Assembly: GCA_029860045.1 (NCBI GenBank)
Contig: JAOUBY010000015.1
Coordinates: 1-41,388 of the forward strand
Source: Gammaproteobacteria bacterium
Lineage (GTDB): Bacteria; Pseudomonadota; Gammaproteobacteria; UBA9214
Reading direction: 5' to 3'
Length of the DNA: 41,388 bases
Positions 8,487 to 16,774 of the stretch are shown here, piece after piece (within the stretch, counting starts at the first letter, position 1; each line of letters opens with the position of its first letter). The position numbers were made by a program, and so were the translations under genes. Under the pieces are notes generated by a model, which worked only from the letters and a program-made list of their open reading frames with translations, searched no databases and was not told where the DNA came from.

Positions 8487-8492
8487 TATAAT
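8487..8492 (+). promoter_or_regulatory. Possible -10 element upstream of the EF-G gene
   Basis: A consensus TATAAT stands about 140 bp before the EF-G start, in a locally AT-rich stretch, but the matching -35 is poor (ATGGAA at 17-base spacing). The gap 8334-8632 contains no other recognisable element and would give a long 5' leader. Confidence 0.35.
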
Positions 8493-8632
8493 TTCGCCGC
8501 GTCGTTTTGAGCGCAACAGCAGTATTTGCATGCATGAATGCCCGGGAATCAGTATCAGCCGCGCCGGATTACCCGGGTTGTGGTCGCGGGGCGCTTGTCG
8601 ATTTAACGAATTAACTAACCGAGTAGCAGGAC

Positions 8633-10720
8633 ATGACTGATTTAACCAAGTACAGAAACATTGGCATCTTCGCACACGTGGATGCCGGCAAGACCACGAC
8701 CACGGAACGAATTCTCAAGCTGACCGGCAAGATCCACAAGACCGGTGAAGTGCACGATGGCGAGGCAACCACCGACTTCATGGAGCAGGAACAGGAGCGC
8801 GGCATTACCATTCAGTCCGCTGCCACCAGCTGTGAGTGGAACGAGCACCGCCTGAATATCATCGACACCCCCGGACACGTCGACTTCACCATCGAGGTGT
8901 ACCGTTCGCTGAAGGTGCTGGACGGCGGCATCGGCGTGTTCTGCGGTTCCGGCGGCGTGGAGCCGCAGTCCGAGACCAACTGGCGTTATGCCAACGAGTC
9001 GGAAGTCGCGCGCGTCATTTTCGTCAACAAGCTAGACCGCATGGGCGCCGACTTCTACCGCGTGGTCAAGCAGGTAGAGGATGTGCTGGCTGCCACCCCG
9101 CTGGTGATGGTGTTGCCGATCGGTATCGAGGACGACTTCACGGGTGTCGTCGACCTGCTGAGCCGCAAGGCCTATATCTGGGATGACTCCGGCGACCCGG
9201 CTGCCTACAAGGTTGAGGAGCCGCCGGCAGACATGGCCGACAAGGTTGAGGAATGGCGCGAGAAACTGATCGAGACCGCCGTCGAGCAGGATGATGATCT
9301 GCTGGAGAAGTACCTGGACGGCGAGGAGCCCTCTATCGAGGACCTCAAGAGCTGCATCCGCAAGGGCACCATCGGGCTGGATTTCTTCCCGACCTACTGC
9401 GGTTCCGCATTCAAGAACAAGGGCATTCAGCTGGTGCTGGACGCTTCCGTGGACTTCCTGCCGAATCCAACCGAGGTCAAGCCGCAGCCGGAAGTCGACC
9501 TGGAAGGTAACGAGACCGGTGAAATGGCCGTCGTTGATCCGGACAGGCCGCTGCGCGCGCTGGCGTTCAAGATCATGGACGACCGCTTCGGTGCGCTGAC
9601 CTTTATCCGCATCTATTCCGGTCGCCTCGACAAGGGCATGACCGTGCTCAACACCTTTACCGGCAAGACCGAGCGTATTGGCCGCATCGTCGAGATGCAC
9701 GCCGACTCGCGCGAGGAACTGGACAGTGCGCAGGCCGGTGACATTGTCGCCGTGATCGGCATGAAGAACGTGCAGACCGGTCATACCCTGTGTGATCCGA
9801 AACAGCCGGCCACGCTGGAACCGATGGTGTTCCCGGACCCGGTGATTTCAATCGCCGTGTCACCCAACGACAAGGCCGCTGCCGAGAAGATGGGTATCGC
9901 ACTCGGCAAGATGATCAAGGAAGACCCGTCATTCCACATGGAGACCGACGAGGACAGTGGCGAGACCATCCTCAAGGGCATGGGCGAGCTGCACCTCGAT
10001 ATCAAGATCGACATCCTCAGGCGTACGCACGGCATCGATGTGACCGTCGGCAAGCCGCAGGTGGCCTACCGCGAGACCATCACGCAGCGCGTGGAAGACG
10101 TCTACACCCACAAGAAGCAGACCGGTGGCTCCGGTCAGTTCGCCAAGATCGAATACACCATCGAGCCTGGTGAGCCGGGCAGTGGCTACGAGTTCGAGTC
10201 GGTGGTCACCGGCGGTAGCGTGCCACGTGAATTCTGGCCGGCCGTGGACAAGGGCTTCAAGAAGAGCATGGTGAGGGGCGTACTCGCCGGCTTCCCGTGT
10301 CTCGACTTCAAGGTGACGCTGACAGACGGTAGTTACCACCCGGTTGATTCATCCGCCGTGGCCTATGAACTGGCCTCCGCTGCCGCGTACCGCCAGACTA
10401 TGCCGAATGCCGGCCCGCAGCTGATGGAGCCGATCATGAAGGTGGATGTGTACACGCCGGAAGATCATGTCGGTGACGTGATCGGTGACCTCAACCGCCG
10501 TCGCGGTATGATCAAGTCACAGGAGGCGGGTGCCACCAGCGTACAGATCAAGGCCGAGTGTCCGCTCAGCCAGATGTTCGGTTACATCGGCGACCTGCGC
10601 ACCATGACCTCCGGTCGTGGCCAGTTTTCCATGGAGTTCCTGCACTACATGCCATGTCCGCGCAACGTCGCGGAAGAGGTCATCAAGGAAACCAAGGAAC
10701 GCGAGATGGCGAAGAAGTAA
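8633..10720 (+). CDS. fusA: Elongation factor G, paralogous (EF-G2) type
   Basis: EF-G is the GTPase that moves tRNAs and mRNA through the ribosome and, with RRF, splits ribosomes. All G-motifs are intact: [12 protein letters not shown] (G1), RGITI (G2), DTPGH (G3), NKLD (G4). Domains II to V follow, ending [18 protein letters not shown]. At 695 residues the length is normal. The sequence opens [20 protein letters not shown] and uses [20 protein letters not shown], as in the second EF-G found in Pseudomonas, Vibrio and relatives, rather than the str-operon copy. It is monocistronic: rpsL, rpsG and tuf are absent, and it has its own terminator. ATG at 8633 has AGGA just upstream. Confidence 0.93.
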   Translation: MTDLTKYRNIGIFAHVDAGKTTTTERILKLTGKIHKTGEVHDGEATTDFMEQEQERGITIQSAATSCEWNEHRLNIIDTPGHVDFTIEVYRSLKVLDGGIGVFCGSGGVEPQSETNWRYANESEVARVIFVNKLDRMGADFYRVVKQVEDVLAATPLVMVLPIGIEDDFTGVVDLLSRKAYIWDDSGDPAAYKVEEPPADMADKVEEWREKLIETAVEQDDDLLEKYLDGEEPSIEDLKSCIRKGTIGLDFFPTYCGSAFKNKGIQLVLDASVDFLPNPTEVKPQPEVDLEGNETGEMAVVDPDRPLRALAFKIMDDRFGALTFIRIYSGRLDKGMTVLNTFTGKTERIGRIVEMHADSREELDSAQAGDIVAVIGMKNVQTGHTLCDPKQPATLEPMVFPDPVISIAVSPNDKAAAEKMGIALGKMIKEDPSFHMETDEDSGETILKGMGELHLDIKIDILRRTHGIDVTVGKPQVAYRETITQRVEDVYTHKKQTGGSGQFAKIEYTIEPGEPGSGYEFESVVTGGSVPREFWPAVDKGFKKSMVRGVLAGFPCLDFKVTLTDGSYHPVDSSAVAYELASAAAYRQTMPNAGPQLMEPIMKVDVYTPEDHVGDVIGDLNRRRGMIKSQEAGATSVQIKAECPLSQMFGYIGDLRTMTSGRGQFSMEFLHYMPCPRNVAEEVIKETKEREMAKK

Positions 10721-10746
10721 TTACCGCTTAAAACGGGTAATGAGAA

Positions 10747-10771
10747 GGGGCGGTTTTACCGCCCCTTTTTT
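10747..10771 (+). terminator. Rho-independent terminator after the EF-G gene
   Basis: GGGGCGGT (10747-10754) pairs with ACCGCCCC (10758-10765) around a TTT loop and is followed by six T residues. It lies 26 bases after the stop codon. Confidence 0.92.
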
Positions 10772-10831
10772 ATTGCCTGGAGAAAACTGTCTCGCGCCAA
10801 GAAGCAAAGGCGCGAAGAAACATAAAATGGC

Positions 10832-10856
10832 TGTAGGAGCGCTTCGCAAGCGCGAT
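10832..10856 (+). repeat. Family A REP element (A3)
   Basis: TGTAGGAGCGC-TTC-GCAAGCGCGAT forms a stem-loop and is followed by CTTTT, so it could also act as a weak secondary terminator. Family C fragments (CGCAAAGG-like at about 10792-10830 and GCGCACAGAGAAAAGA at about 10874-10889) flank it. Confidence 0.75.
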
Positions 10857-10921
10857 CTTTTAATTATTAGCCGCTGAGCGCACAGAGAAAAGAGGTGTAG
10901 TCTGTCTCTAATTATTCTTTA

Positions 10922-10978
10922 TCCTAACGGCTGAGGCCAGCGGCGGCGAAGCCGTCCGCCTGGGGCGATTTGTTAGGC
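10922..10978 (-). mobile_element. attC recombination site (57 bp) of an integron cassette
   Basis: Read on the minus strand, the site begins with the R'' box GCCTAAC (10978-10972) and ends with R' GTTAGGA (10928-10922), which are complementary in six bases. Between them CCAGGCGG pairs with CCGCTGG leaving one extra G, which matches the extrahelical base of attC sites. The centre GACGGCTTCGCC folds as a small hairpin of the GCGGACGGCTTCGCCGCCGC type often seen in chromosomal attC sites. Length 57 bp is at the short end of known attC sites. It lies directly after the stop of a small minus-strand ORF, where an attC should be. Confidence 0.8.
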
Positions 10979-11310
10979 AACGATAGCTCATTCATTCTCT
11001 GTGGGTTTAGAAACGCCAGTGAACTTGAAAATGAGTTTGCTTAGGTACCTTTCAGTCGGACGAAAAACATACGCTGCTGCAGCAGGCATAATAGTGAAGA
11101 AAAACCTCTCTTCATTGTCCTCTGCGGCAAATAGTACCAATACAACGATAAGGGCAATCGTGATTAGCGCATACATTGCCCAAGCTCGTTTAAGATAGGA
11201 TTGATATTTACCGTTTGGAATGTTTGTCATAATGTGTAATACATAGTGCCGCTTATCGTAAATTCGACTCTACAAAATATAATGGCTTTAAATACCTTTT
11301 AATTTCCTAA
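10928..11310 (-). mobile_element. Solitary integron gene cassette
   Basis: On the minus strand the 5' boundary is G|TTAGGA at 11311/11310 and the 3' boundary is the G|TTAGGA of the attC at 10928/10927, giving a 383-bp unit containing one ORF plus attC. Both boundaries share the same GTTAGGA core, as expected after IntI-mediated insertion between G and T. The unit is visibly richer in A and T than its neighbours. No integrase gene or second attC is visible in the window, so this is either a lone cassette inserted at a secondary site or a relic of an integron lacking its integrase. It sits downstream of dat in the same orientation as the peptidoglycan operon. Confidence 0.7.
10988..11230 (-). 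CDS. Small membrane protein, integron cassette gene
   Basis: The 80-residue product begins MTNIPNGKYQSYLKRAW, then has a strong transmembrane segment (AMYALITIALIVVLVLFAA, residues about 18-36), an acidic turn (EDNEE), a second weaker hydrophobic stretch (FFFTIMPAAAAYVF), and a charged tail ending PTENE. I do not recognise a family. Start ATG at 11230 lacks a clear Shine-Dalgarno, which is common for cassette genes. It is the only ORF of the 383-bp cassette and its stop lies nine bases before the attC R'' box. It would rely on outside transcription, perhaps read-through from dat, unless the AT-rich leader at 11231-11300 holds a promoter. Confidence 0.65.
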   Translation of the reverse strand: MTNIPNGKYQSYLKRAWAMYALITIALIVVLVLFAAEDNEERFFFTIMPAAAAYVFRPTERYLSKLIFKFTGVSKPTENE

Positions 11311-11448
11311 CTACCATTAGGCGAACGAATGCTCGTTTTGAAAAGGATATTGATTGACCATAACAGACAGTCGCCTTTTCCAGGACATATTCATACACCA
11401 TACGTCGCCATCCATGCAAATTATTCATACATGGTGGGGCGTGTTCGG

Positions 11449-11478
11449 GCTGGGTTCCCGCCTCCGCGGGAACGACGT
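11449..11478. repeat. Family B palindromic repeat (B3)
   Basis: GCTGGGTTCCCGCC-TCC-GCGGGAACGACG is a clean copy of the family B palindrome, in the gap between the cassette and dat. The rest of 11311-11522 shows no gene. Confidence 0.75.
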
Positions 11479-11522
11479 GATTCGTTTAGCCTATGTGCCC
11501 TATCTGGTGGTTCTTTAAAAAG

Positions 11523-11547
11523 ATCGCGGATGAGATCCGCTCCTACA
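11523..11547 (-). repeat. Family A REP variant downstream of dat, terminator-like
   Basis: On the minus strand the element reads TGTAGGAGCGGATCTCATCC then GCGAT; GCGGAT pairs with ATCCGC around CTC and is followed by CTTTTT. It lies only nine bases after the dat stop, so this REP could serve as the terminator of the mreB-to-dat cluster. The same GCGGAT variant recurs at 38064-38088. Confidence 0.65.
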
Positions 11548-11556
11548 GGTATATTT

Positions 11557-12420
11557 TTACTCCGCTTCGCCGCGTCGTACGGCATTGGCATAATCCTGGT
11601 ACAGCACGCTCATGCGTTGCCACAGCGGGCCGGGGCTGCCGGTGCCGACGGGTTTGTCGTCGATGCTGGTGACGGGGGAGATTTCGCGTGTGGAACTGGT
11701 CAGCCATACCTCGTCGGCGTCGAACAGTTCGTCCTCGTGGATGTCGGCCTCGCGGAACGGGATGGCGTTATTGGCCGCCAGTTCCAGGATCAGGTCGCGG
11801 GTGATGCCGGGCAGCAGGGCGCTGCTGTTGGGCGGGGTGATCACGATGCCGTTTTTCACGATGAACAGGTTGCTGGCGGCGCCCTCGATGGCATAGCCCG
11901 CGTTGATCAGGATGGCCTCCGCGCTGCCGGCCTCGACCGCCTGCTGGCGTAGCATGACGTTGGGCAGCAGGGTGATGGCCTTGATGTTGCACAGCTTCCA
12001 GCGGATGTCCGGCAGGGTAATGGCCGTTACGCCGGTCTCCTTGCTGAGGTCGCGTGCGCCCGGCATGGGTGAACTCATGGCAAATGCGGTGGGCTTGATG
12101 TTATCGGGGAAGGCGTGGTCGCGTTTCTTGTCGGCGCCACGCGTGACCTTCAGGTACACGGCCTGGTCGCTGCCTTCATTGCGCGCGACCAGTTCGTTCA
12201 GGACGGCTTCCCATTTTTCATGTGTGAGCGGGTTGGTGATGCGTACCCCGGACAGGCTGTTATCCAGCCGTTTCATGTGATGTGCGAGCCGGAACAGGCG
12301 GCCGCCGTAGACCGGGATGACCTCGTATACGCCGTCACCAAACAGGAAGCCGCGGTCGAGCACGGAGACATGCGCTTCTTCCAGTGGCAGGAAAACGCCA
12401 TTCAGCCAGGCGGTGGGCAT
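11557..12420 (-). CDS. dat: D-amino acid (D-alanine) aminotransferase, PLP fold type IV
   Basis: Dat interconverts D-alanine and D-glutamate with their keto acids, feeding D-amino acids to peptidoglycan. The 287-residue protein is a class IV aminotransferase: SVLDRGFLFGDGVYEVIPVY at the N-terminus, the PLP-binding lysine in CNIKAITLLPNV, and the cofactor-binding block EGAASNLFIV followed by TREISPVTSIDD. That set is closer to D-amino acid than to branched-chain aminotransferases. It follows dacA with 12 bases between, as in many Gammaproteobacteria. The usual next genes (ybeD, lipB, lipA) are missing; a repeat island and the integron cassette follow instead. Confidence 0.9.
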   Translation of the reverse strand: MPTAWLNGVFLPLEEAHVSVLDRGFLFGDGVYEVIPVYGGRLFRLAHHMKRLDNSLSGVRITNPLTHEKWEAVLNELVARNEGSDQAVYLKVTRGADKKRDHAFPDNIKPTAFAMSSPMPGARDLSKETGVTAITLPDIRWKLCNIKAITLLPNVMLRQQAVEAGSAEAILINAGYAIEGAASNLFIVKNGIVITPPNSSALLPGITRDLILELAANNAIPFREADIHEDELFDADEVWLTSSTREISPVTSIDDKPVGTGSPGPLWQRMSVLYQDYANAVRRGEAE

Positions 12421-12432
12421 GTTGGCTCCGGG

Positions 12433-13590
12433 TTACTCGAAGTAGAGCAGTGCTTCGTCGGTAATGCGCTGCCAGAACGAGCCTTCAGCCACACCCTGCA
12501 GGCTGACCAGGGGCTGTTCGGCGACCACGTCATCGTCCAGTCTGACCTGCACGCTGCCCAGCGCGGTGCCTTCTGCAACCGGTGCCATGATGCGGTTGTC
12601 GATCTTCATCGAGGCATCGAGCGCATCATAGCGACCGCGTGGAATGGTCACATACAACACCCGGTTCAGCCCGAGCGTGACGGAGTCGGTGCTGCCCTTC
12701 CAGATGCGCGATGAGGCCAGCGAGGTGCCGGCTTCGTAGAGTTTGTGCGTCTCGAAGAAACGGAAGCCGTAGTTGAGCAGGGCCTGGCTGGCATTGATGC
12801 GCTCGCTGGCACTGTCGGTACCGAGCACCACGGTAATCAGGCGCATGCCGTCCTTTGCGGCCGAGGTAACCAGGCAGTAACCGGCGGAATCGGTAAAGCC
12901 GGTCTTGACGCCGTCGACCGAGGCGTCCTTCCAGAGCAGCTTGTTGCGATTCTGCTGGGTAATCTCGTTGAAGGTGAATTCCTTCTGCGAGTACCACTTG
13001 TAGTATTCCGGGTAGTTGCGGATGACCGTCGCGGCGAGGTTGGCAATGTCCCTGGCAGTCATGTAGTGATCAGCGCCAGGCAGGCCGGTCGAGTTTATAA
13101 AATGGCTGCCGGTCAGTCCGAGGTCTTCCGCGTGTCGGTTCATCAGCGCGGCGAAGGTTTCCTCGCTGCCGGCAACAAACTCGGCCAGCGCGATGGTGGC
13201 ATCGTTGCCGGATTGCACGATCATGCCCTGTAGCAGGTCTTCGACCGAAACCTGTTTGCCGACCTCGACAAACATGCGCGAGCCCGGCGTGCGCCAGGCC
13301 TTTTCGCTGATGGTGACCTTGTCACCGAGCGCAATCTTGCCGGCCTTCAACTCGTTGAAAATTACGTAGGCGGTCATCAGCTTGGTGATGCTGGCCGGTT
13401 CATAGGACTGGTCAGCGGCCTCGGAGGCGACGGCCCGGCCGCTGTTGAAATCCTGGATGATGAACGCCCTGGCGCCATTTGACGGGGCCTTGGGTATCGG
13501 CATGGAGGCCGCCGTGGGCGCGGCCTGTGTGATGCTGGTGACGATCAGGAGAGAGGCTGAAATAGCGAGATAAAACAGTCTGTTAAGCAT
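12433..13590 (-). CDS. dacA: D-alanyl-D-alanine carboxypeptidase (PBP5/6 type)
   Basis: DacA trims the terminal D-Ala from peptidoglycan pentapeptides in the periplasm. A Sec signal peptide ends near residue 23 (IVTSITQAA). The three active-site motifs of the S11 family are present: SITK at 67-70, SGN at 127-129 and KTG at 229-231. The C-terminal beta domain of PBP5 follows, and the end (GSFWQRITDEALLYFE) fits the amphipathic membrane-anchoring helix. Length 385 is normal. It lies between rlpA and dat on the minus strand, one unit of the cell-elongation cluster. Confidence 0.96.
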   Translation of the reverse strand: MLNRLFYLAISASLLIVTSITQAAPTAASMPIPKAPSNGARAFIIQDFNSGRAVASEAADQSYEPASITKLMTAYVIFNELKAGKIALGDKVTISEKAWRTPGSRMFVEVGKQVSVEDLLQGMIVQSGNDATIALAEFVAGSEETFAALMNRHAEDLGLTGSHFINSTGLPGADHYMTARDIANLAATVIRNYPEYYKWYSQKEFTFNEITQQNRNKLLWKDASVDGVKTGFTDSAGYCLVTSAAKDGMRLITVVLGTDSASERINASQALLNYGFRFFETHKLYEAGTSLASSRIWKGSTDSVTLGLNRVLYVTIPRGRYDALDASMKIDNRIMAPVAEGTALGSVQVRLDDDVVAEQPLVSLQGVAEGSFWQRITDEALLYFE

Positions 13591-13668
13591 AATTGTCCTG
13601 TTTGCTGTTAGGGCGCGGCGCGTGCCTGCATTGTCCGCATGTCAGTGCCGTTTTGCAACGGCGTGCGG

Positions 13669-14511
13669 TTACTTGACGTAGGAACGTGCTGCGCTGATCC
13701 CGAGTGGCTGGAGCGCCTGCGCGACCCGGTCGGCCTCGCCGTTATCGCTCAGTGGTCCGACCTGCACTTTATAGAATGTGCCCTGCTCAGTGCCGGCCTC
13801 GACAATTCGCACGGCACCCAGGTTCTGTGCCTGGATATTGTTGCGCATGCGTTCTGCATTATCGCGATTCTGGAATGCGCCGACCTGCAGGAACAGCTGG
13901 CTGTCAGTTGTGCTGGCCGGGATGTCCTGCTGTACCAGTAGCGGGGCATCTGCCGGTGCCGGGTCGGGCGCGCGCGGGTCGATGGCGCGCACTTCCACGC
14001 GGCCGGTGCCCTTGCCGAGGATACCCAGCCTGGAGGCGGCGGTGTATGACAGGTCGATGATGCGGCCGCCGTGGAACGGGCCACGGTCGTTCACCTTGAC
14101 GATCACCGAGCGTCTATTGTCGAGGTTGGTGACCTCGACATAGGTGGGCAACGGCAGTGTCTTGTGCGCGGCCGTCATGGCGTACAGGTCATAGGGTTCG
14201 CCGCTGGATGTGCGCTTGCCATGGAACTTGGTGCCGTACCAGGAGGCCAGGCCGCTTTCCTGGTAGCCCTTGCTGGATGCCAGCGTGTGGTAGCGCTTGC
14301 CGAATACCACGTAGGACGTCGGGTTGCCATAACGGCTGCGCGGCTCCACTTTCGGGACCGCGTTGGGGACGCCGGATACGTCGCGTGGCCTGGCCGGCGC
14401 GTTATCGGATGGCTCGAACACCTTTTGGGTGGAGCAGCCGGTGAACCAGAGTGCGAGCGAAAGCCCGAGGACAATCAGCAGGACAGATGCGGGTTTGGAG
14501 GTTGTGATCAT
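13669..14511 (-). CDS. rlpA: Septal ring lytic transglycosylase RlpA (lipoprotein)
   Basis: RlpA is an outer-membrane lipoprotein that cleaves glycan strands lacking stem peptides. The signal ends at Cys26 (WFTGC). A double-psi beta-barrel domain follows (GLASWYGTKFHGKRTSSGE, then VKVNDRGPFHGGRIIDLSY), with the conserved His and Asp of the catalytic face. A C-terminal SPOR domain (QLFLQVGAFQNRDNAERM to ISAARSYVK) binds denuded peptidoglycan at the division septum. Length 280 fits. It sits between mltB and dacA, the usual place. Confidence 0.95.
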   Translation of the reverse strand: MITTSKPASVLLIVLGLSLALWFTGCSTQKVFEPSDNAPARPRDVSGVPNAVPKVEPRSRYGNPTSYVVFGKRYHTLASSKGYQESGLASWYGTKFHGKRTSSGEPYDLYAMTAAHKTLPLPTYVEVTNLDNRRSVIVKVNDRGPFHGGRIIDLSYTAASRLGILGKGTGRVEVRAIDPRAPDPAPADAPLLVQQDIPASTTDSQLFLQVGAFQNRDNAERMRNNIQAQNLGAVRIVEAGTEQGTFYKVQVGPLSDNGEADRVAQALQPLGISAARSYVK

Positions 14512-14562
14512 AACAGTCGGCTCACGGGTTCACTGTGCTGGCGACAACGGCTGGTTGTCAGG

Positions 14563-15588
14563 TCAGTCATTTGTTCCGTTGGCTGCTTCATACGCGGCAC
14601 GAATTTCCTCGCTCAGCTGGTAGACCGCCATGGCATACAGCGGACTGTGATTGTAGCGCGTTATGACATAAAAGTTGTTGAAGCCAAGCCAGTATTCCGG
14701 TCCGTCCTGCTGGTCAAACTGTATCAGGGCCGCGGTCATTTCATCCGGCATTTTCTGCTGCGGCGTGATGCCCTCGTGGCGCAGCGCGTCCAGTACGGTG
14801 TTGGGCTTGTAACCGAGTTCCAGTACGGCCGGGTAGCTGTCGCCGCTGACCTCGGCGCGCGTCGCGACCGGCTGGCCTGTTTCCCAGCCGTGGGCACGGA
14901 AATAATTGGCGACACTGCCGATGATGTCGCGCGGGCTGTTCCACAGGTCGCGTTTGCCGTCCTTGTCAAAATCAACCGCATAGCGCCGGTAACTGCTGGG
15001 GATGAACTGGCCGTAACCCATGGCGCCGGCATAGGAACCGGTGGTTTCCATCAGGTCGATATCCTCTTCGCGTGCCAGTAGCAGGAACTGCTCCAGTTCG
15101 CCGGTGAAAAAACTGCTGCGCGGCGGGTAGTCAAATGCCAGCGTGGACAGCGCGTCAATGACGCGGTGGCGGCCGGTGTTGCCGCCGTAGCGGGTCTCAA
15201 CGCCGATAATAGCGACGATAATCTGCGGATCGACACCGAGTTCCGCCTGTGCGTCGGTCAGCGTATCGGCATGTTTTTCCCAGAACGCGACACCCCCATC
15301 GATGCGGCTCCTGGTAAGGAAGATCTTCCGATATTCAAACCAGCGCAGTCGTTTCTCCGCCGGCTTGCGCATCAGTTCCAGGATGTCATCACGCCGTTTG
15401 GCCGCATCGAAGATGCCGGCAAGTTCTTCCCCGCTGAAGGCGTGTTCCTTCACCATCCGTTCGATGAAGGCATCTGCCTGCGGGTGCGAGTGGTAATCAT
15501 CGCGCGCAGTGGCCAGCACCGTACTGCAGGCTGCCAGCAACGTCAGTAGTATGGAGCAGAAGACAGCCTTGATTGTGTGTAGCGACAT
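14563..15588 (-). CDS. mltB: Membrane-bound lytic murein transglycosylase B
   Basis: MltB cleaves the glycosidic bond of peptidoglycan with formation of 1,6-anhydro-MurNAc. The 341-residue protein has a lipoprotein signal with lipobox LAAC at Cys21. The catalytic glutamate is Glu131 in AIIGVETRYGGNTGRH, followed by family blocks DALSTLAFDYPPRSSFF and GSYAGAMGYGQFIPSSYRRY and a DFDKDGKRDLWNS segment. Length and motifs fit the MltB (GH103) family. It lies 61 bases after rodA in the elongasome cluster. Confidence 0.95.
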   Translation of the reverse strand: MSLHTIKAVFCSILLTLLAACSTVLATARDDYHSHPQADAFIERMVKEHAFSGEELAGIFDAAKRRDDILELMRKPAEKRLRWFEYRKIFLTRSRIDGGVAFWEKHADTLTDAQAELGVDPQIIVAIIGVETRYGGNTGRHRVIDALSTLAFDYPPRSSFFTGELEQFLLLAREEDIDLMETTGSYAGAMGYGQFIPSSYRRYAVDFDKDGKRDLWNSPRDIIGSVANYFRAHGWETGQPVATRAEVSGDSYPAVLELGYKPNTVLDALRHEGITPQQKMPDEMTAALIQFDQQDGPEYWLGFNNFYVITRYNHSPLYAMAVYQLSEEIRAAYEAANGTND

Positions 15589-15649
15589 GCAGTTTTCCCT
15601 TTATGCAAAACGCGCGTTGCGCGCAAGTATTTTACACCGAATGGCAAGT

Positions 15650-16774
15650 TCAGGTTGCCAGTAGTTTGCGGTGTGTCTGGATCGACATCAGGATACCAAA
15701 TCCGGCCATCATGGTGACGATGGAGGTGCCGCCGTAACTGATCATCGGCAATGGCAGACCAACTACCGGCAGCAGTCCGGTGACCATGCCCGTGTTGACA
15801 ATGAAATACACGCAAAAGGTCATCGACAGGCTGCCTGCGAGCATGCGCGTGTAGCTGTCCTGGGCCTGGATGGCAATCATCATGCCGCGCAGCACGATGA
15901 GGGCGTAGATGCCGAACAGCAGCAGGATGCCGAGGAAACCGAATTCCTCGCCGAGAACCGCGAAGATAAAGTCGGTGGATCGTTCCGGCAGAAAATCCAG
16001 GTGTGACTGGGTGCCATTCATCCAGCCCTTGCCGAACAGGCCGCCGGAGCCGATGGCGATCTTTGACTGGATGATGTGGTAACCGGAGCCGAGCGGATCG
16101 CTTTCCGGGTTGAGCAGGGTAATGACACGCTGACGTTGATAGTCATGCATGAAGTGCCAGATTACCGGTGTGGCGGCGGCCGTCAGGACCGAGAAAAAGG
16201 CCAGCAGCCGCCATTGCAGGCCGGCGAGGAACAGCACGAAGAAGCCGGAGCTGGCGATCAGCACGGCGGTGCCCAGGTCGGGCTGCTTGGCGATCATCGC
16301 CATGGGTACCGCGATCAGCACGGCTGCTGCCAGCAATTGCCAGCGATGCGGGGGCAGGCGTGCCTCCGCCAGGTACCAGGCAACCATCATGGGTACTGCC
16401 AGTTTCATTAATTCGGACGGCTGGAAGCGCACTATGTAGAGGTTCAGCCAGCGCTGTGCGCCACCACTGGTCTCGCCGCCGATTAGCACCGCGAGCAGGA
16501 ACAGCACGCCGGTCATGAATGCCCATGGTGTCAGGCGCTGCAACAGGCGCGGCGGCACCTGGGCAATCACGAACATGCCGGAGAAGGCGATGCCGAGCCG
16601 GACCAGCTGGCGTTCGATGATCCCGGCATCGCCGCCACTGGCGCTATACAGCACGATCAGCCCGTAGCCGGCGACGGCGATCAGGGCAAGCAGCAGGGGC
16701 GCATCAATGTGCAGGCGGTATTGCCAGCCACGCTTGCTGGCGTCTGCGTGGTGACGGCCAAGCGCAATATTCAT
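15650..16774 (-). CDS. rodA: Rod-shape peptidoglycan polymerase RodA (SEDS family)
   Basis: RodA polymerises glycan strands from lipid II and works with PBP2 during side-wall growth. The 374-residue protein is a polytopic membrane protein of about ten segments with SEDS blocks: VLYSASGG near the N-terminus, RWLNLYIVRFQPSELMKLA, KQPDLGTAVL (with the catalytic-type Asp), and the C-terminal VVGLPLPMISYGGTSIV. The ATG overlaps the mrdA stop in an ATGA, so the two partners are translationally coupled. Confidence 0.96.
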   Translation of the reverse strand: MNIALGRHHADASKRGWQYRLHIDAPLLLALIAVAGYGLIVLYSASGGDAGIIERQLVRLGIAFSGMFVIAQVPPRLLQRLTPWAFMTGVLFLLAVLIGGETSGGAQRWLNLYIVRFQPSELMKLAVPMMVAWYLAEARLPPHRWQLLAAAVLIAVPMAMIAKQPDLGTAVLIASSGFFVLFLAGLQWRLLAFFSVLTAAATPVIWHFMHDYQRQRVITLLNPESDPLGSGYHIIQSKIAIGSGGLFGKGWMNGTQSHLDFLPERSTDFIFAVLGEEFGFLGILLLFGIYALIVLRGMMIAIQAQDSYTRMLAGSLSMTFCVYFIVNTGMVTGLLPVVGLPLPMISYGGTSIVTMMAGFGILMSIQTHRKLLAT

